A DNA stretch of 64,000 nucleotides from Cherax quadricarinatus (Eukaryota; Arthropoda; Malacostraca; Decapoda; Parastacidae). Location of the stretch: the NCBI RefSeq assembly GCF_038502225.1, contig NW_027195392.1, forward strand, positions 1-64,000. The letters are read 5' to 3'. This document shows, piece after piece, positions 23,042 through 34,006 of the stretch (position 1 is the stretch's first letter; each line of letters starts with the position of its first letter). Under the pieces are notes generated by a model, which made no database searches, was not told where the DNA came from, and was given only the letters and a program-made list of their open reading frames with translations. Made by a program: the position numbers and the translations under genes.

Positions 23042-24457
23042 AGAGGGGAACATAGGCCTAGTGTGCCGTGAGCAGAATAATAATAATAATAGAACTTTTC
23101 TTTGTCAGAGGAAAGAAAGTCTCCCTGATAATATTGTGTATGCATAGTGTATAATGTATACTACAGTGGCACCCTAGTATACATAGTGTATAGTGAATAC
23201 TAGTGACACCCTAGTATACATAGTGTTATAGTGTATACTACAGTATGACCATAGAGTATATGTAGTGTATAGTGTATACTACAGTGGCACCCTAGTATAC
23301 ATAGTGTAGTGTATACTACAGTGACACACTAGCATACATAGTGTTACAGTGGCACACTAGTATGCATAGTGTCATAGTGAATACTACAGTGGCACCCTAG
23401 CATACATAGTGTATAGTGCATACTACAGCGACACCCTAGTATACATAGTGTTATAGTGTATACTACAGTGACACACTAGTATACATAGTGTATAGTATAT
23501 ACTACAGTGGCACCCTAGTATACATAGTGTATAGTGTATACTACAGTGGCTCCCTAGTATACATAGTGTATAGTGTATACTACAGTGGCACCCTAGTATA
23601 CATAGTGTATAGTGTAAACTACAGTGACACCTTGGCATACGTAGTGTATAGTGTATACTACAATGAAACCCTAGTATACATAGTGTTATAGTGTATGCTA
23701 CAGTGACACCCTAGTATACATAGTGTATAGTTTATACTACAGTGGCACCCTAGTATACATAGTGTATAGCGTATACTACAGTGAAACCCTAGTATACATA
23801 GTATATAGTGTATACTACAGTGGCACCCTAGTATTAATAGTGTTATAGTGTATACTGCAGTGACACCCTAGTATACATAATGTATAGTGCATACTACAGT
23901 GGCACCCTAGTATACATAGTGTATAGTGTATACTATAGTGACACCCTAGTATACATAGTGTTGTAGTGTATACTACAGTGGCACCCTAGTATACATAGCG
24001 TATAGTGTATTCTACATTGGCACCCTAGTATACATAGTGTATAGTTTATACTACAGTGGCACCCTAGTATACATAGTGTATAGTGTATACTACAGTCACA
24101 CAATAGTATACTTTCTGTATAGTGTATACTACAGTGGTACCCCAATGTACATAGTGTTATTGTGTATACTACAGTGGCACCCTAGTATAGTGTATAGTGT
24201 ATACTACAGTGGCGCCCTAGTATACATAGTGTATAGTGTATACTACTGTGGCACCATAGTATACATAGTGTATAATGTATACTACAGTGGCACCCTAGTA
24301 TATATAGTGAATAGTGTATACTACAGTGACACCCTTGTATACATAGTGTATAGTGTATACTACAGTGACACTCTAGTATATATACATAGTGTATAGTGTA
24401 TACTACAGTGACACCCTTGTATACATAGTGTATAGTGTATACTACAGTGACAATCTA

Positions 24458-25063
24458 GTCACTTGTTCTATCTAGGCTGGAATATTGCTGCACTCTAACA
24501 GCACCTTTCAAGGCAGGTGAAATTGCCGACCTAGAAAATGTACAGAGAACTTTCACGGCGCGAATAACGGAGATAAAACACCTCAATTACTGGGAGCGCT
24601 TGAGGTTTCTAAACCTGTATTCCCTGGAACGCAGGAGGGAGAGATACATGATTATATACACCTGGAAAATCCTAGAGGGACTAGTACCGAACTTGCACAC
24701 GAAAATCACTCACTACGAAAGCAAAAGACTTGGCAGATGATGCACCATCCCCCCAATGAAAAGTAGGGGTGTCACTAGCACGTTCAGAGACCATACAATA
24801 AGTGTCAGGGGCCCGAGACTGTTCAACTGCCTCCCAGCACACATAAGGGGGATTACCAACAGACCCCTGGCAGTCTTCAAGTTGGCACTGGACAAGCACC
24901 TAAAGTCAGTTCCTGATCAGCCGGGCTGTGGCTCGTACGTTGGTTTGCTTGCAGCCAGCAGCAACTGCCTGGTTGATCAGGCGCTGATCCACCAGGAGTC
25001 CTGGTCACAGACCGGGCCGCGGGGGCGTTGACCCCCGAAACTCTCTCCAGGTAAACTCCAGGT
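24458..25063 (+). mobile_element. LINE family L1x, copy 3 (5'-truncated)
   Basis: About 0.6 kb of the family's 3' end, inserted in H array 3. It starts in the coding region at SLVLSRLEYCC and ends with the CAGGTAAACTC-type tail, whose last bases overlap the satellite GGTATACATAG. This junction homology hides any target duplication. Confidence 0.9.
24459..25031 (+). pseudogene. LINE RT C-terminal fragment with nonsense codon
   Basis: Continuous with the C-terminal region of the LINE protein (thumb side onward), read in one frame from 24459 to the normal stop at 25031. A TGA at 24738-24740 interrupts it, where the sister copies have an arginine codon. The catalytic region is absent, so this is a dead fragment. 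Confidence 0.85.
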
Positions 25064-25582
25064 ATACATAGTGTATAGTGTATACTACAGTGACACCCTT
25101 GTATATATAGTGTATAGTGTATATTACAGTGACACTCTAGTATATATACATAGTGTATAGTGTATACTACAGTGACACCCTAGTATACATAGTATATAGT
25201 TCATACTACAGTGGCACCCTGGAATGCATAGTGTATAGTGTTTACTTCAGTGACACTCTAGTATACATAGTGTTAAAGTGTATACTACACTGGCACCTTA
25301 GTATACATAGTGTTATAGTGTAGAGTATATTTCATGGGTCAATCTCTCTCTATGTATCATCTAGCATATGAATGTTGTATTGCAATAAGGGTAGGTGTTA
25401 CTCACCTGTGTTAGACACCACAGGTGTTACTCACCTGTGTTAGACACCAGAGGTGTTACTCACTTGTGTTAGACACCACAAACACTGTTTATTCACTTCA
25501 TCACACTCACCCACTAACAACACAAGTTATTCTTTGTTGGGTTTATAAGAGTCACTGACAACTTACTCAGTATCGACTCCGA

Positions 25583-25752
25583 CTTCCCGACGTACCACTC
25601 CGGCTTCCTGATGTTCCACTCCGGCTTCCTGATGTTCCACTCAGGCTTCTCGACGTTCAACTCCGGCTTCCCGATGTTCCACTCCGGCTTCCAGATATGC
25701 CACTCTGGCTTCCTGATGTTCCACTAGGGCTTCCCGATGTTCCACTCCGAAG
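25583..25752. repeat. B array 4, 21-bp minisatellite
   Basis: About eight monomers, one fewer than in units 2 and 3. Confidence 0.88.
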
Positions 25753-25858
25753 TCTACATGTTCCACTCTGCTCAACATTTCTTGCTCAAAGAGGAACTAT
25801 CAAAGAAAAGAAACAACCAGAGTGAGTTTCTTGGCTGTTTTTCTTATTGATAAGGTTA

Positions 25859-27754
25859 GTGAGAGGTACAGCAGTACAGTGTCTGGGCCATCACTCTCCA
25901 GCTGGTCAGTAAGAGGTGGTGCAGTATTTTCTCTGCCCTACCGCTCACCAGCTGATCAGTTAGAGATGGTGCAGTACAGTGTCCAGCCCACCACTCTCCA
26001 TTTGGTCAGTGAGAGGTTGTGCAGTATAGTGTCTGGCCCATCACTCACGAGCTGGTCAGTGAGAGGTGGTGCAGTATTGTGTCTGGCCCTCCACTCACCA
26101 GCTGGTCAGTGAGAGGTGGTGCAGTATAGTGTCTAGCCCACGACTCTCCAGCTGGTCAGTGAGAGGTTGTGCAGAATAGTGTCAGGCCCACGCCTCACCA
26201 GCTGGTCATTGAGAGGTGGTGCAGTATAGTGTCCGGCCCACAACTCACCAGCTGGTCAGTGAGAGGTGTTGCAGTATAGTGTCCGGCCCATCCCTCACCA
26301 GCTGATCAGTGATAGGTGGTGCAGTATAGTGTCCGGATCACCACTCTCCAGCTGGTCATTGAGAGGTGGTGCAGTATAGTGTACAGCCCACCACTCTACA
26401 GCTGGTCAGTTAGAGATGGAACAGTATAGTGTCCTGCCCACCACTCTCCAGCTGGTCAGAGAGAGGTGGTGCAGAATATTGTCCCACCCACCACTCTCCA
26501 GGTGGTCAGTGAGAGATGGTACAGTATAGTGTCCGGCCCACCACTCTCCAGCTGGTCAGTGAGAGGTGGTGCAGTATTTTCTCTGCCCTACCACTCACCA
26601 GCTGGTCAGTGAGAGGTGGTGCAGAATAGTGTCAGGCCCTCCACTCACCAGCTGGTCGGTGAGAGGTGGTGCAGTAGAGTGTCCAGACCACCACTCACCA
26701 GCTGGTCAGTGAGAGGTGGTGCAGTATAGTGTCCGGCCCACCATTCACCAGCTGGTCAGTGAGAGGTGGTGCAGTATGGTGTCTGGCCCACCACTCACAA
26801 GCTGGTCAATGAGAGGTGGTGGAGTATAGTGTCCGGCCTACCACTGTCCTGCTGATCATTGAGAGGTGGTACAGTATATTATCCGGCCCACTACACTCCA
26901 GCTGTTCATTGAGAGGTAGTGCAGTATAGTGTCCGGCCCACCACTCTCCATCTGGTAAATGAGAGGTGGTGCAGTATAGTGTCCGGCCCACCACTCTCCA
27001 GCTGGTCAGTGAGAGGTGGTGCAGTACAGTGTGCGGCCCACTACTCTCCAGCTGGTCAGTGAGAGGTGGTGCAGTACAGTGTCCGGCCCACTACTCTCCA
27101 GCTGGTCAGTGAGAGGTTGTGCAGTATAGTGTCTGGCCCACCACTCTCCAGCTGGTCAGTGAGAGGTGGTGCAGTATAGTGTCTGGCCCACCACTCTCCA
27201 GCTGTTCATAGAGAGGTGGTGCAGTATAGTGACCTGCCCACCATTCTCCAGCTGGTCATTGAGAGGTGGTGCAGAATAGTGTTTGGCCCACCACTCTCCA
27301 GCTGGTCAGTGAGAGGTGGTGCAGTATAGTGTCTGGCCCACCACTCTCCAGCTGTTCATAGAGATGTGGTGCAGTATAGTGACCTGCCCACCATTCTCCA
27401 GCTGGTCATTGAGAGGTGGTGCAGAATAGTGTTTGGCCCACCACTCTCCAGCTGGTCAGTGAGAGGTGGTGCAGTATAGTGTCTGGCCCACCACTCTCCA
27501 GCTGTTCATAGAGAGGTGGTGCAGTATAGTGACCTGCCCACCATTCTCCAGCTGGTCATTGAGAGGTGGTGCAGAATAGTGTTTGGCCCACCACTCTCCA
27601 GCTGGTCAGTGAGAGGTGGCGCAGTATAGTGTCCCGCCCACCATTCTCCAGCTGGTCAATGAGAGGGGGCGCACTATAGTGTCCGGCCCACCACTATCCA
27701 GCTGGTAAGTGAGACGTGGTGCAGTATAGTGTCCGGTCCACCACTCACCAGCTG
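25859..27754. repeat. D array 4, left part, with 150-bp higher-order repeat
   Basis: About 38 monomers of the 50-bp satellite. From about 27,171 to 27,610 three distinct monomers repeat as a block every 150 bp, at least three times, marked by GTTCATAGAGA, GTGACCTGCCCACC and AATAGTGTTTGG. This is recent local amplification. Confidence 0.9.
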
Positions 27755-28108
27755 TATCATGTGGGAGTTCGATACGTGGATTAGGGTAGAAATACTCACG
27801 TATGCTGTTATTACGTATTATTGCTGTTATGTGGAGAGAGCCCTTGCCGTTACCTATCTCCTTGCTCACACTCTTAATACTGACTAGCCGGCTGGCCAGT
27901 ACCCCGTAGTGGGTCTTTTGAAATAGTGTCAGCTCAGCACAATATGAAAGACCGTGACTCAAGACGGTTGGTCGTTGGGTCAACGGACAGGTTACTGGTA
28001 ACTGGTTACTACTACTGAGACTGGTAACTGGTTACTACTACTGAGACTGGTAACTGGTTACTACTACTGAGAGCTCGGCGACGCTAACGTATGTCGTCCC
28101 GACATACA
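27755..28108 (-). repeat. Gypsy-1 3' LTR
   Basis: Complete LTR of about 354 bp. In the element's sense it starts TGTATGTCGGGACGACATAC, itself a near-palindrome, and ends CCCACATGATA. It contains a 26-bp VNTR (TGGTAACTGGTTACTACTAC core) in three copies near its start. Confidence 0.85.
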
Positions 28109-28517
28109 ACTAATACAAACTAGAGATGGCAGGTATACGGCTTGGGCTGATTCTATACAATGTCAAAGTACACAACATTAAACATTATAGATACATAAGT
28201 AGAACATTAGAATGAAAGCGTACGTAACTGAAACTGTAATGCAATACAAGGTATACTATAGTACAACTTAAAACTCAACAAATGAACAACGAACTCAACG
28301 TTGAGATTACAAGTGATAATAAAAAAAAAAATTTTGATCGATCGATCTGTATTCGTGTGATCTACGGATTCTGAGGAAGGAATATATACAAAGAAAGAGT
28401 GTTTAACAGAAAGGCAGATTCGGTGCACGCAAATCTAACTGTTAACTCTCAGAATGCGGAGAGAACATGAACACAAAAAAAAATTCTTGAATACTGATAA
28501 GTTGATACTGTAATTAT
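28109..28517 (-). other. Gypsy-1 3' untranslated region
   Basis: AT-rich, non-coding sequence between the pol stop and the 3' LTR. No obvious polypurine tract is visible next to the LTR. Confidence 0.7.
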
Positions 28518-31500
28518 TCATCTATACAGGTTATTTACATTTAACCCCAACTCTGCTAGGGTAAGATTGGCATATGCAGAATGGGTATCATCTCTGGGAG
28601 GATCAAACTCTGTAGCATTAGCTAACTCATGCTGTATTTGAGGCAAATCTGAATTGGAAGTTACAAATGATACTTGAGGATTTCTCAATACCTGTCGTGT
28701 ACGTAGGGAATAACGACATTCAGGTTGATCGTCTGACTGAGTATCAGAGGAAGAGAGTACAGGATCAGGAGGATTGTCAGAGTCTGTCACATTAGTCTGG
28801 GTTGGAACATCATTATCATCACATACTAACTTCATATGATCCAAATGCGATTCTTTATACTGACCAGTACTAATCTCTCTAACCTTATACTTATTACCAG
28901 TGATATGTTCAACTACGCGATAAGGACCAACAAACTTTTGATCAAGCTTTGGCATTGCAGACGTTTTGTTAAAATTAGTCAGCATAACTCTCGAACCTAC
29001 TTTGATTTTGGATGGCTTTACTCGAGTATTTGCGACTCTTGTAAATTCAGCTGTTGATTTATGAAGTGTTTCACGGATTCTTCTAAAAACACTTTGAGCT
29101 AAGCTGGTACGAGTTGCTACGAAATCATCAGGGTTGTAATTTGGTTTCGGATTAGAATATAACAACTCATAAGGCAAACGTTTATCTACACCATACAATG
29201 CATAATGTGGAGTGTCACCTATAGAAACATTGTAAGCAGAATTTATAGCACACTGCACATCAGGTATAACTTCATCCCATGTTTCACTATTGGGATTGAT
29301 AGTGGCTCTCAAGACATCAAGTACTTTCTTATTGGTTCGTTCCACTAACCCATTGCTGGCAGGATGATGAGGAACAATGGTGGATTTAGAGATCTTGTAC
29401 AAGGTACACAAATTTTCAAGAATTTCATTACAGAATTCACCTCCGTTATCTGTTACTAGGGACTTAGGGGTGGTATGCCTGCAGATAATGCGTTCTTTAA
29501 ACGCTTTAGCTACTGTCTCGGCAGTCTTATCTGCAATAGGAACTAACTCACAATATCTGGTGAAATGGTCTACCATAACACACAGATGTTTGTTACCTTG
29601 GAGGGAACATTGGAAATTAGTTAACAAATCTAGCGCAACTCTTTCCCAAGGTTCGCTAGTAGTTGGATACACTTGGATTGGATTAGGACCATTAGCATTG
29701 CCTTTATGTTGCATGCAGACACTACATTTCCTAACATACTCAGAAATATCAGTTGCCATTCGAGGCCAAAAGTATTTCAATCTGGCTTGTTTTACTGAAC
29801 GATCCATACCAGGGTGTGCAACACCTGGTACATCGTGAACTAGCTGTAAGGCTACATTCACTAGTGACTGTGGAATTACTAACTGGTATACTCTTCTGCT
29901 AGGAGTACCCAGCTCGGCTGTTCGATACAGTAATTCTTGGTTCATGAGAAAGTCACTAATGGGTGCTGGTGGCTTCACAGTCAGAATAAGATCTTCCTGG
30001 AGCAGGAATCGAATCACACCAGACCACATGGGATCTGTTCGTTGAGCATTCTTTACATCTTCAGCACTAAATGGAGGGTCTGCAGTTACTATACTAACAT
30101 GTCGCGATAAGGCATCTGCGACTACATTTGACTTGCCAGGTAAATGCTCAAAGGTGGGATTGAACTCTTGGATAGTCAAGGTCCATCTAGCTAACCTTCC
30201 AGTAGGTTGTTTGTTCTGGAATAAGGGTATCAGTGGAGCATGATCTGTCAAGACATGGACAGAGTACTGATAAATAATGTCTCGGAAGTGCTTTAAAGAC
30301 CATACTATTGCTAAAGCTTCTTGCTCAGTTACTGTATAATTACGTTCAGCCTTCGTAAGGACGCGGCTAGCAAATGCAACTGCGTTGTACTTGCCATCGG
30401 TCTTCTGAGTTAGTACGGCACCTATGCCAATTGAACTAGCATCAGTTGTCAGATAGAAGGGCTTAGAAAAATCTGGAAATTTCAAAATTGGAGCAGATGT
30501 TAGCTTTTCTTTTAGAGTTTGGAATGCTCTTTCTTGACGGAAGGTCCAAACAAAAGGAGCATCTTTCTTAAGCAACTCAGTTAGAGGAGCAGCTATGGAA
30601 GAAAAATTGGCAATGAAAGATCTATAAAAACCTGCTAAGCCCACAAAGGATCTTACGGCATCAGCAGTTTTGGGAGTTGGAAAATTTAGTACTGCAGTTA
30701 CTTTACTTTGGTCAGTCGTAACCCCTCTAGGAGTGACTACGTGACCAAGAAACTTAATTTCTGATCTGAAAAATTGACATTTTGACAGTTTGATCTTTAA
30801 ATTGGCTTCTTCAAGCTTACCAAGTACTACATCAAGTCTTTTCAAGTGTGTATCCACGTCTTTAGACATGACGATTACGTCATCTAAGTACACCATAAGT
30901 GCATTACCTATGAGACCTCTAAAGATATTAGTCATGAGCCTTGAGAACATGATAGGGGAAGATCGTAATCCAAATGCCATACGGAGGAAGTGATAATGAC
31001 CTGTAGGAGTGGAGAATGCAGTTAGTTCTTGGCTGTCCTCGTGAAGAGGGACTTGCCAAAACCCTTGTAACAAATCTAGGGTTGAAAAGACTTTGTTATC
31101 TCTGATATTACGTAAAAGATCACCCAGTACAGGGAGTGGAAAACGATCTGGAATGGTTTTCGCGTTTAACTTCCTAAAGTCAATTACTGGACGCCAAGTA
31201 CCATCCTTCTTAGGTACTAGTATCAAGGGTGCATTCCAAGGGGAATTGCTAGGTGCAATAACTCCATCATCAAGCATTTGATTGATCAGTTCTTCTGCGA
31301 CAGCAACTTGTGAATGAGGCATTCTGTACGCAGGTATGTAGATAGGTCTAGTACCAGGTTCAAGTGGAATACGATGGGACAATAAGTTCGTTATACCCAT
31401 CTTCTCACCTGGTAAAGCAATGGCTTTACGACGTTTGTTCAACAGAGTCAACAAACGCTTGACTTCATCTGGGAAGTCAGTGGGAGCTAAGTCTTTCTCC

Positions 31501-32747
31501 TCTACTGGTGGAACAGATTGATCCAGTGAAGTGGATGAGGTCTCCCCGGCAGAAATAGCACCGACCCACTGGTCAGGTGACAACTCATCCTCTACCTGAA
31601 CAGGGTAAGGATAGTGAACAAGGTCAACAAGATTGGTATTTGCCCTGAGGCGAACACTGTGACCAGAAGTGTTGGCCAGGTAGAAATGGATCTTACTATC
31701 TCGTACAACATGTAAGGATGGTTCAACAAATAGACCTTTTACTTTGCAGGAATCACTGTCAACTAGGACGTTATCACCATCTGGAACACTAGGAACAACT
31801 ACAGACACTCTAGTGAGAGCACTAGCCGCAACAGAAACGTCTTTCTGCAGACGGCATGTGACATCAACAAGAGATGGCATTACTAGTTGCAAGTAATTGT
31901 TTTCCGACAAGGCGTCCCCTGTGGAGAAACTACTACTCGAACTAGCAGGCATTGCAGGGATAGGTTGATCACTCAAGGCAATCTGAGCGTCCTCGGACAC
32001 TTGAGGCATCGGACTATCCTGCAATTCTGAAGGTATAGGTGGAACACTGATGGGAGTGACAGAATTACCAGTGCCTGACCGCTTGGGTACGCTACTGGAG
32101 AATGCATTAGCTTGTAAGGACTTAATCCGTACATCATACTCTGCAGCAGTATAACAGATTTCTGAACCAAGCTGGTAACCCCAGAATGGAACGATCAAGT
32201 CGTCAATTTGTGCATGCCATCGATAAGGGTCGAGCACAATGCGTAAGTCTCGCATGGAAGCAAATCCCAGTAGAAGGTCACCAGGGAAAGTAATCTGGTC
32301 GACAACAAAGAAGGAAACAGTGAAGTCTCTACCTTGGATAGAAAAGGTTAGGGAAGTCCTACCTCGGACACGCAGGTGAGAACCAGATACTCCACTAAGG
32401 GAGGACACAGGAGTCGGTTCTACGAGAAGGACATGTCGTAACTTCTTATCCTTAAACAAACTAGACCTAATAATATTGATTTGCGCACCAGAGTCCATGA
32501 ACAATTGAACGGGCGCATTATAAACAGATGCTTGCACTATAGGGCCTATGGTTGCATTGGAAGTTATGTGCAAACAAAAAGGTGGATTTTCATCAGAAAA
32601 GACTTGTTCTACTCCATCCCCAAAATCATCGATGTCAGAGACATGTGAAGCAACATCATCAGCAGGGTTGTCATTCTCGAGACTGCTTAAGGCTTCAAAG
32701 GAATTGTGAACGGGGATGGTGTACTCATTATCACCTACTGTCACCAT
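28518..32747 (-). CDS. pol: Gypsy-1 Pol polyprotein (PR-RT-RNase H-INT)
   Basis: A 1409-codon frame that matures virus-like particles, copies element RNA and inserts the DNA. The aspartic protease has MDSGAQ with DSGA at residues 85-88. The reverse transcriptase spans about 440-690 with the catalytic YLDD at 620-623 (bases 30879-30890). RNase H follows with TTDASSIGIGAVL near 765. Integrase has the HHCC zinc module at about 985-1030 and a DDE triad near 1039, 1099 and 1134, the last two 35 residues apart. A GPY/F-like segment (VGPYRVVEH) lies near 1272. The frame is open throughout. The ATG overlaps the gag stop as ATGGTGA, so pol is in the -1 frame and could be reached by frameshifting or by termination-reinitiation. 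Confidence 0.95.
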   Translation of the reverse strand: MVTVGDNEYTIPVHNSFEALSSLENDNPADDVASHVSDIDDFGDGVEQVFSDENPPFCLHITSNATIGPIVQASVYNAPVQLFMDSGAQINIIRSSLFKDKKLRHVLLVEPTPVSSLSGVSGSHLRVRGRTSLTFSIQGRDFTVSFFVVDQITFPGDLLLGFASMRDLRIVLDPYRWHAQIDDLIVPFWGYQLGSEICYTAAEYDVRIKSLQANAFSSSVPKRSGTGNSVTPISVPPIPSELQDSPMPQVSEDAQIALSDQPIPAMPASSSSSFSTGDALSENNYLQLVMPSLVDVTCRLQKDVSVAASALTRVSVVVPSVPDGDNVLVDSDSCKVKGLFVEPSLHVVRDSKIHFYLANTSGHSVRLRANTNLVDLVHYPYPVQVEDELSPDQWVGAISAGETSSTSLDQSVPPVEEKDLAPTDFPDEVKRLLTLLNKRRKAIALPGEKMGITNLLSHRIPLEPGTRPIYIPAYRMPHSQVAVAEELINQMLDDGVIAPSNSPWNAPLILVPKKDGTWRPVIDFRKLNAKTIPDRFPLPVLGDLLRNIRDNKVFSTLDLLQGFWQVPLHEDSQELTAFSTPTGHYHFLRMAFGLRSSPIMFSRLMTNIFRGLIGNALMVYLDDVIVMSKDVDTHLKRLDVVLGKLEEANLKIKLSKCQFFRSEIKFLGHVVTPRGVTTDQSKVTAVLNFPTPKTADAVRSFVGLAGFYRSFIANFSSIAAPLTELLKKDAPFVWTFRQERAFQTLKEKLTSAPILKFPDFSKPFYLTTDASSIGIGAVLTQKTDGKYNAVAFASRVLTKAERNYTVTEQEALAIVWSLKHFRDIIYQYSVHVLTDHAPLIPLFQNKQPTGRLARWTLTIQEFNPTFEHLPGKSNVVADALSRHVSIVTADPPFSAEDVKNAQRTDPMWSGVIRFLLQEDLILTVKPPAPISDFLMNQELLYRTAELGTPSRRVYQLVIPQSLVNVALQLVHDVPGVAHPGMDRSVKQARLKYFWPRMATDISEYVRKCSVCMQHKGNANGPNPIQVYPTTSEPWERVALDLLTNFQCSLQGNKHLCVMVDHFTRYCELVPIADKTAETVAKAFKERIICRHTTPKSLVTDNGGEFCNEILENLCTLYKISKSTIVPHHPASNGLVERTNKKVLDVLRATINPNSETWDEVIPDVQCAINSAYNVSIGDTPHYALYGVDKRLPYELLYSNPKPNYNPDDFVATRTSLAQSVFRRIRETLHKSTAEFTRVANTRVKPSKIKVGSRVMLTNFNKTSAMPKLDQKFVGPYRVVEHITGNKYKVREISTGQYKESHLDHMKLVCDDNDVPTQTNVTDSDNPPDPVLSSSDTQSDDQPECRYSLRTRQVLRNPQVSFVTSNSDLPQIQHELANATEFDPPRDDTHSAYANLTLAELGLNVNNLYR

Positions 32748-34006
32748 GGGACGGTTTGACTGGGGCGCTCGAATTCCCCCGAATTGGAAGAACGAGCCTG
32801 GTTCTGGTTAGTTTGAGAATTGAATGAATGAGCCTGGTTCTGGTTATTTTGAGAACCACGAGATCTGTTTCCTCGACGGGTTCTGCGGTTGGAACGACCA
32901 CGGAAAGACCTAGAGTACTGAAGGTTATAGAGAGCATTGCACTCAGATGTGTCATGTCCATGTATTCTATGATAAGTACAGTAAGGAAGATCTGAGTACT
33001 CATCATCAGTACGACGTCTCTTAGGGTAACTATCAGGACAATTAATTGCAATATGGCCACGGAAACCACAGTTGTAACAATTCCGCCGACTATGGTTACT
33101 GAATGTACTATGACTACTACGAGGTGTATAACGACTCTGTACACTGGTTCTTGATGATCTCTGAGATGGTTGACGACTACGATTTGTCTCTGTGGCGTAA
33201 ACAAGAGGTGGTGCAGACCGAGGCATATGTGTGACATTACTTTTGATACAAGGGAAAGTACCCTGGGGGCACAAGGAACGTACATGATTTAAGGCTGTAA
33301 GTGGTTCCATCGTTACAGTTGGAGGATCAGCCTCATAAGCACACACAGAAGCAGGCGGCATTAGTTCTTTAATTGCTCCAAGAGCTGCTATTTTAGCAAT
33401 TGATTCTGTAAATGGTTTAGCCTCTTCAGGGAGAAAAGATGATGATTGGACAGCATTGATAAATGATGATAAAAGTTTGTCTAATCTAACAGCAAATGCA
33501 CTCAACGATTCATTACTCATGGGTGTAGCATTCACTAGTTCCCTAAGAACAACATATGGATCAGCTGTTTTTACTGGGACAAGGAAAGAACGAATCAGTT
33601 CCTCATATTGTGACCACTTAGTAAGATTCCTGAAGTCTCGCATATCAAGGAGATCAACAACGTGAACAGCAGCAGGAGATCTATAAAGAGCTTCTTTAGC
33701 AAGTCTGATAAGGCTTTCCTCTGAAGGAGGACCTTCACCCAGAGCACTAGCACGAGAACGAATGGCTGCAAACCATGCTTCAAGACTATGTACATGGCCA
33801 TTGAATAAAGGTAACGCATCAAGGGAATCACGAGTATAACTATAATATCTCGGTGTCTGGGTCGGTCTGTCAGTCGGTAAGGAACTATGAGGACTGATGA
33901 CAGGACCAGCAGTAGCCTGAGAGGTCTGAGTGTCGACATTCACTAAAGTATCACTTGACGGTATGTGAGACATAATGGCAAAGTAACACGAGAACAAATA
34001 AGGCAA
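32741..34006 (-). CDS. gag: Gypsy-1 Gag
   Basis: A 421-codon structural protein that would form the particle and package RNA. The central part is capsid-like. At residues 310-323 there is a classic zinc knuckle CYNCGFRGHIAINC (CX2CX4HX4C), and some 20 residues later a second finger-like motif CTYHRIHGHDTSEC (CX2HX4HX4C). The C-terminal tail is rich in Arg, Asn, Gln and Ser, as expected for nucleic-acid binding. A second methionine at codon 12 (MSHIPSSD) is an equally likely start. The stop overlaps the pol ATG by four bases. Confidence 0.9.
   Translation of the reverse strand: MPYLFSCYFAIMSHIPSSDTLVNVDTQTSQATAGPVISPHSSLPTDRPTQTPRYYSYTRDSLDALPLFNGHVHSLEAWFAAIRSRASALGEGPPSEESLIRLAKEALYRSPAAVHVVDLLDMRDFRNLTKWSQYEELIRSFLVPVKTADPYVVLRELVNATPMSNESLSAFAVRLDKLLSSFINAVQSSSFLPEEAKPFTESIAKIAALGAIKELMPPASVCAYEADPPTVTMEPLTALNHVRSLCPQGTFPCIKSNVTHMPRSAPPLVYATETNRSRQPSQRSSRTSVQSRYTPRSSHSTFSNHSRRNCYNCGFRGHIAINCPDSYPKRRRTDDEYSDLPYCTYHRIHGHDTSECNALYNLQYSRSFRGRSNRRTRRGNRSRGSQNNQNQAHSFNSQTNQNQARSSNSGEFERPSQTVPW

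Larger units (their letters stand above)
19228..25321 (+). repeat. Macrosatellite unit 3 (with LINE insertion)
   Basis: Third unit, about 5.5 kb without its 0.6-kb LINE. Linkers: A 19228-19485, C 19681-19785, E 21611-21796, G 23042-23142. Linker A has three copies of the ~29-bp subrepeat. Confidence 0.9.
23143..25321. repeat. H array 3, 39-bp minisatellite (split by LINE)
   Basis: About 40 monomers outside the LINE at 24458-25063. Confidence 0.9.

Noticed and set aside
32731..33285. 184-aa frame overlapping Gypsy-1 gag
   Set aside because: It is a shadow in another frame of gag. Composition is Val/Ile-rich without recognisable motifs.
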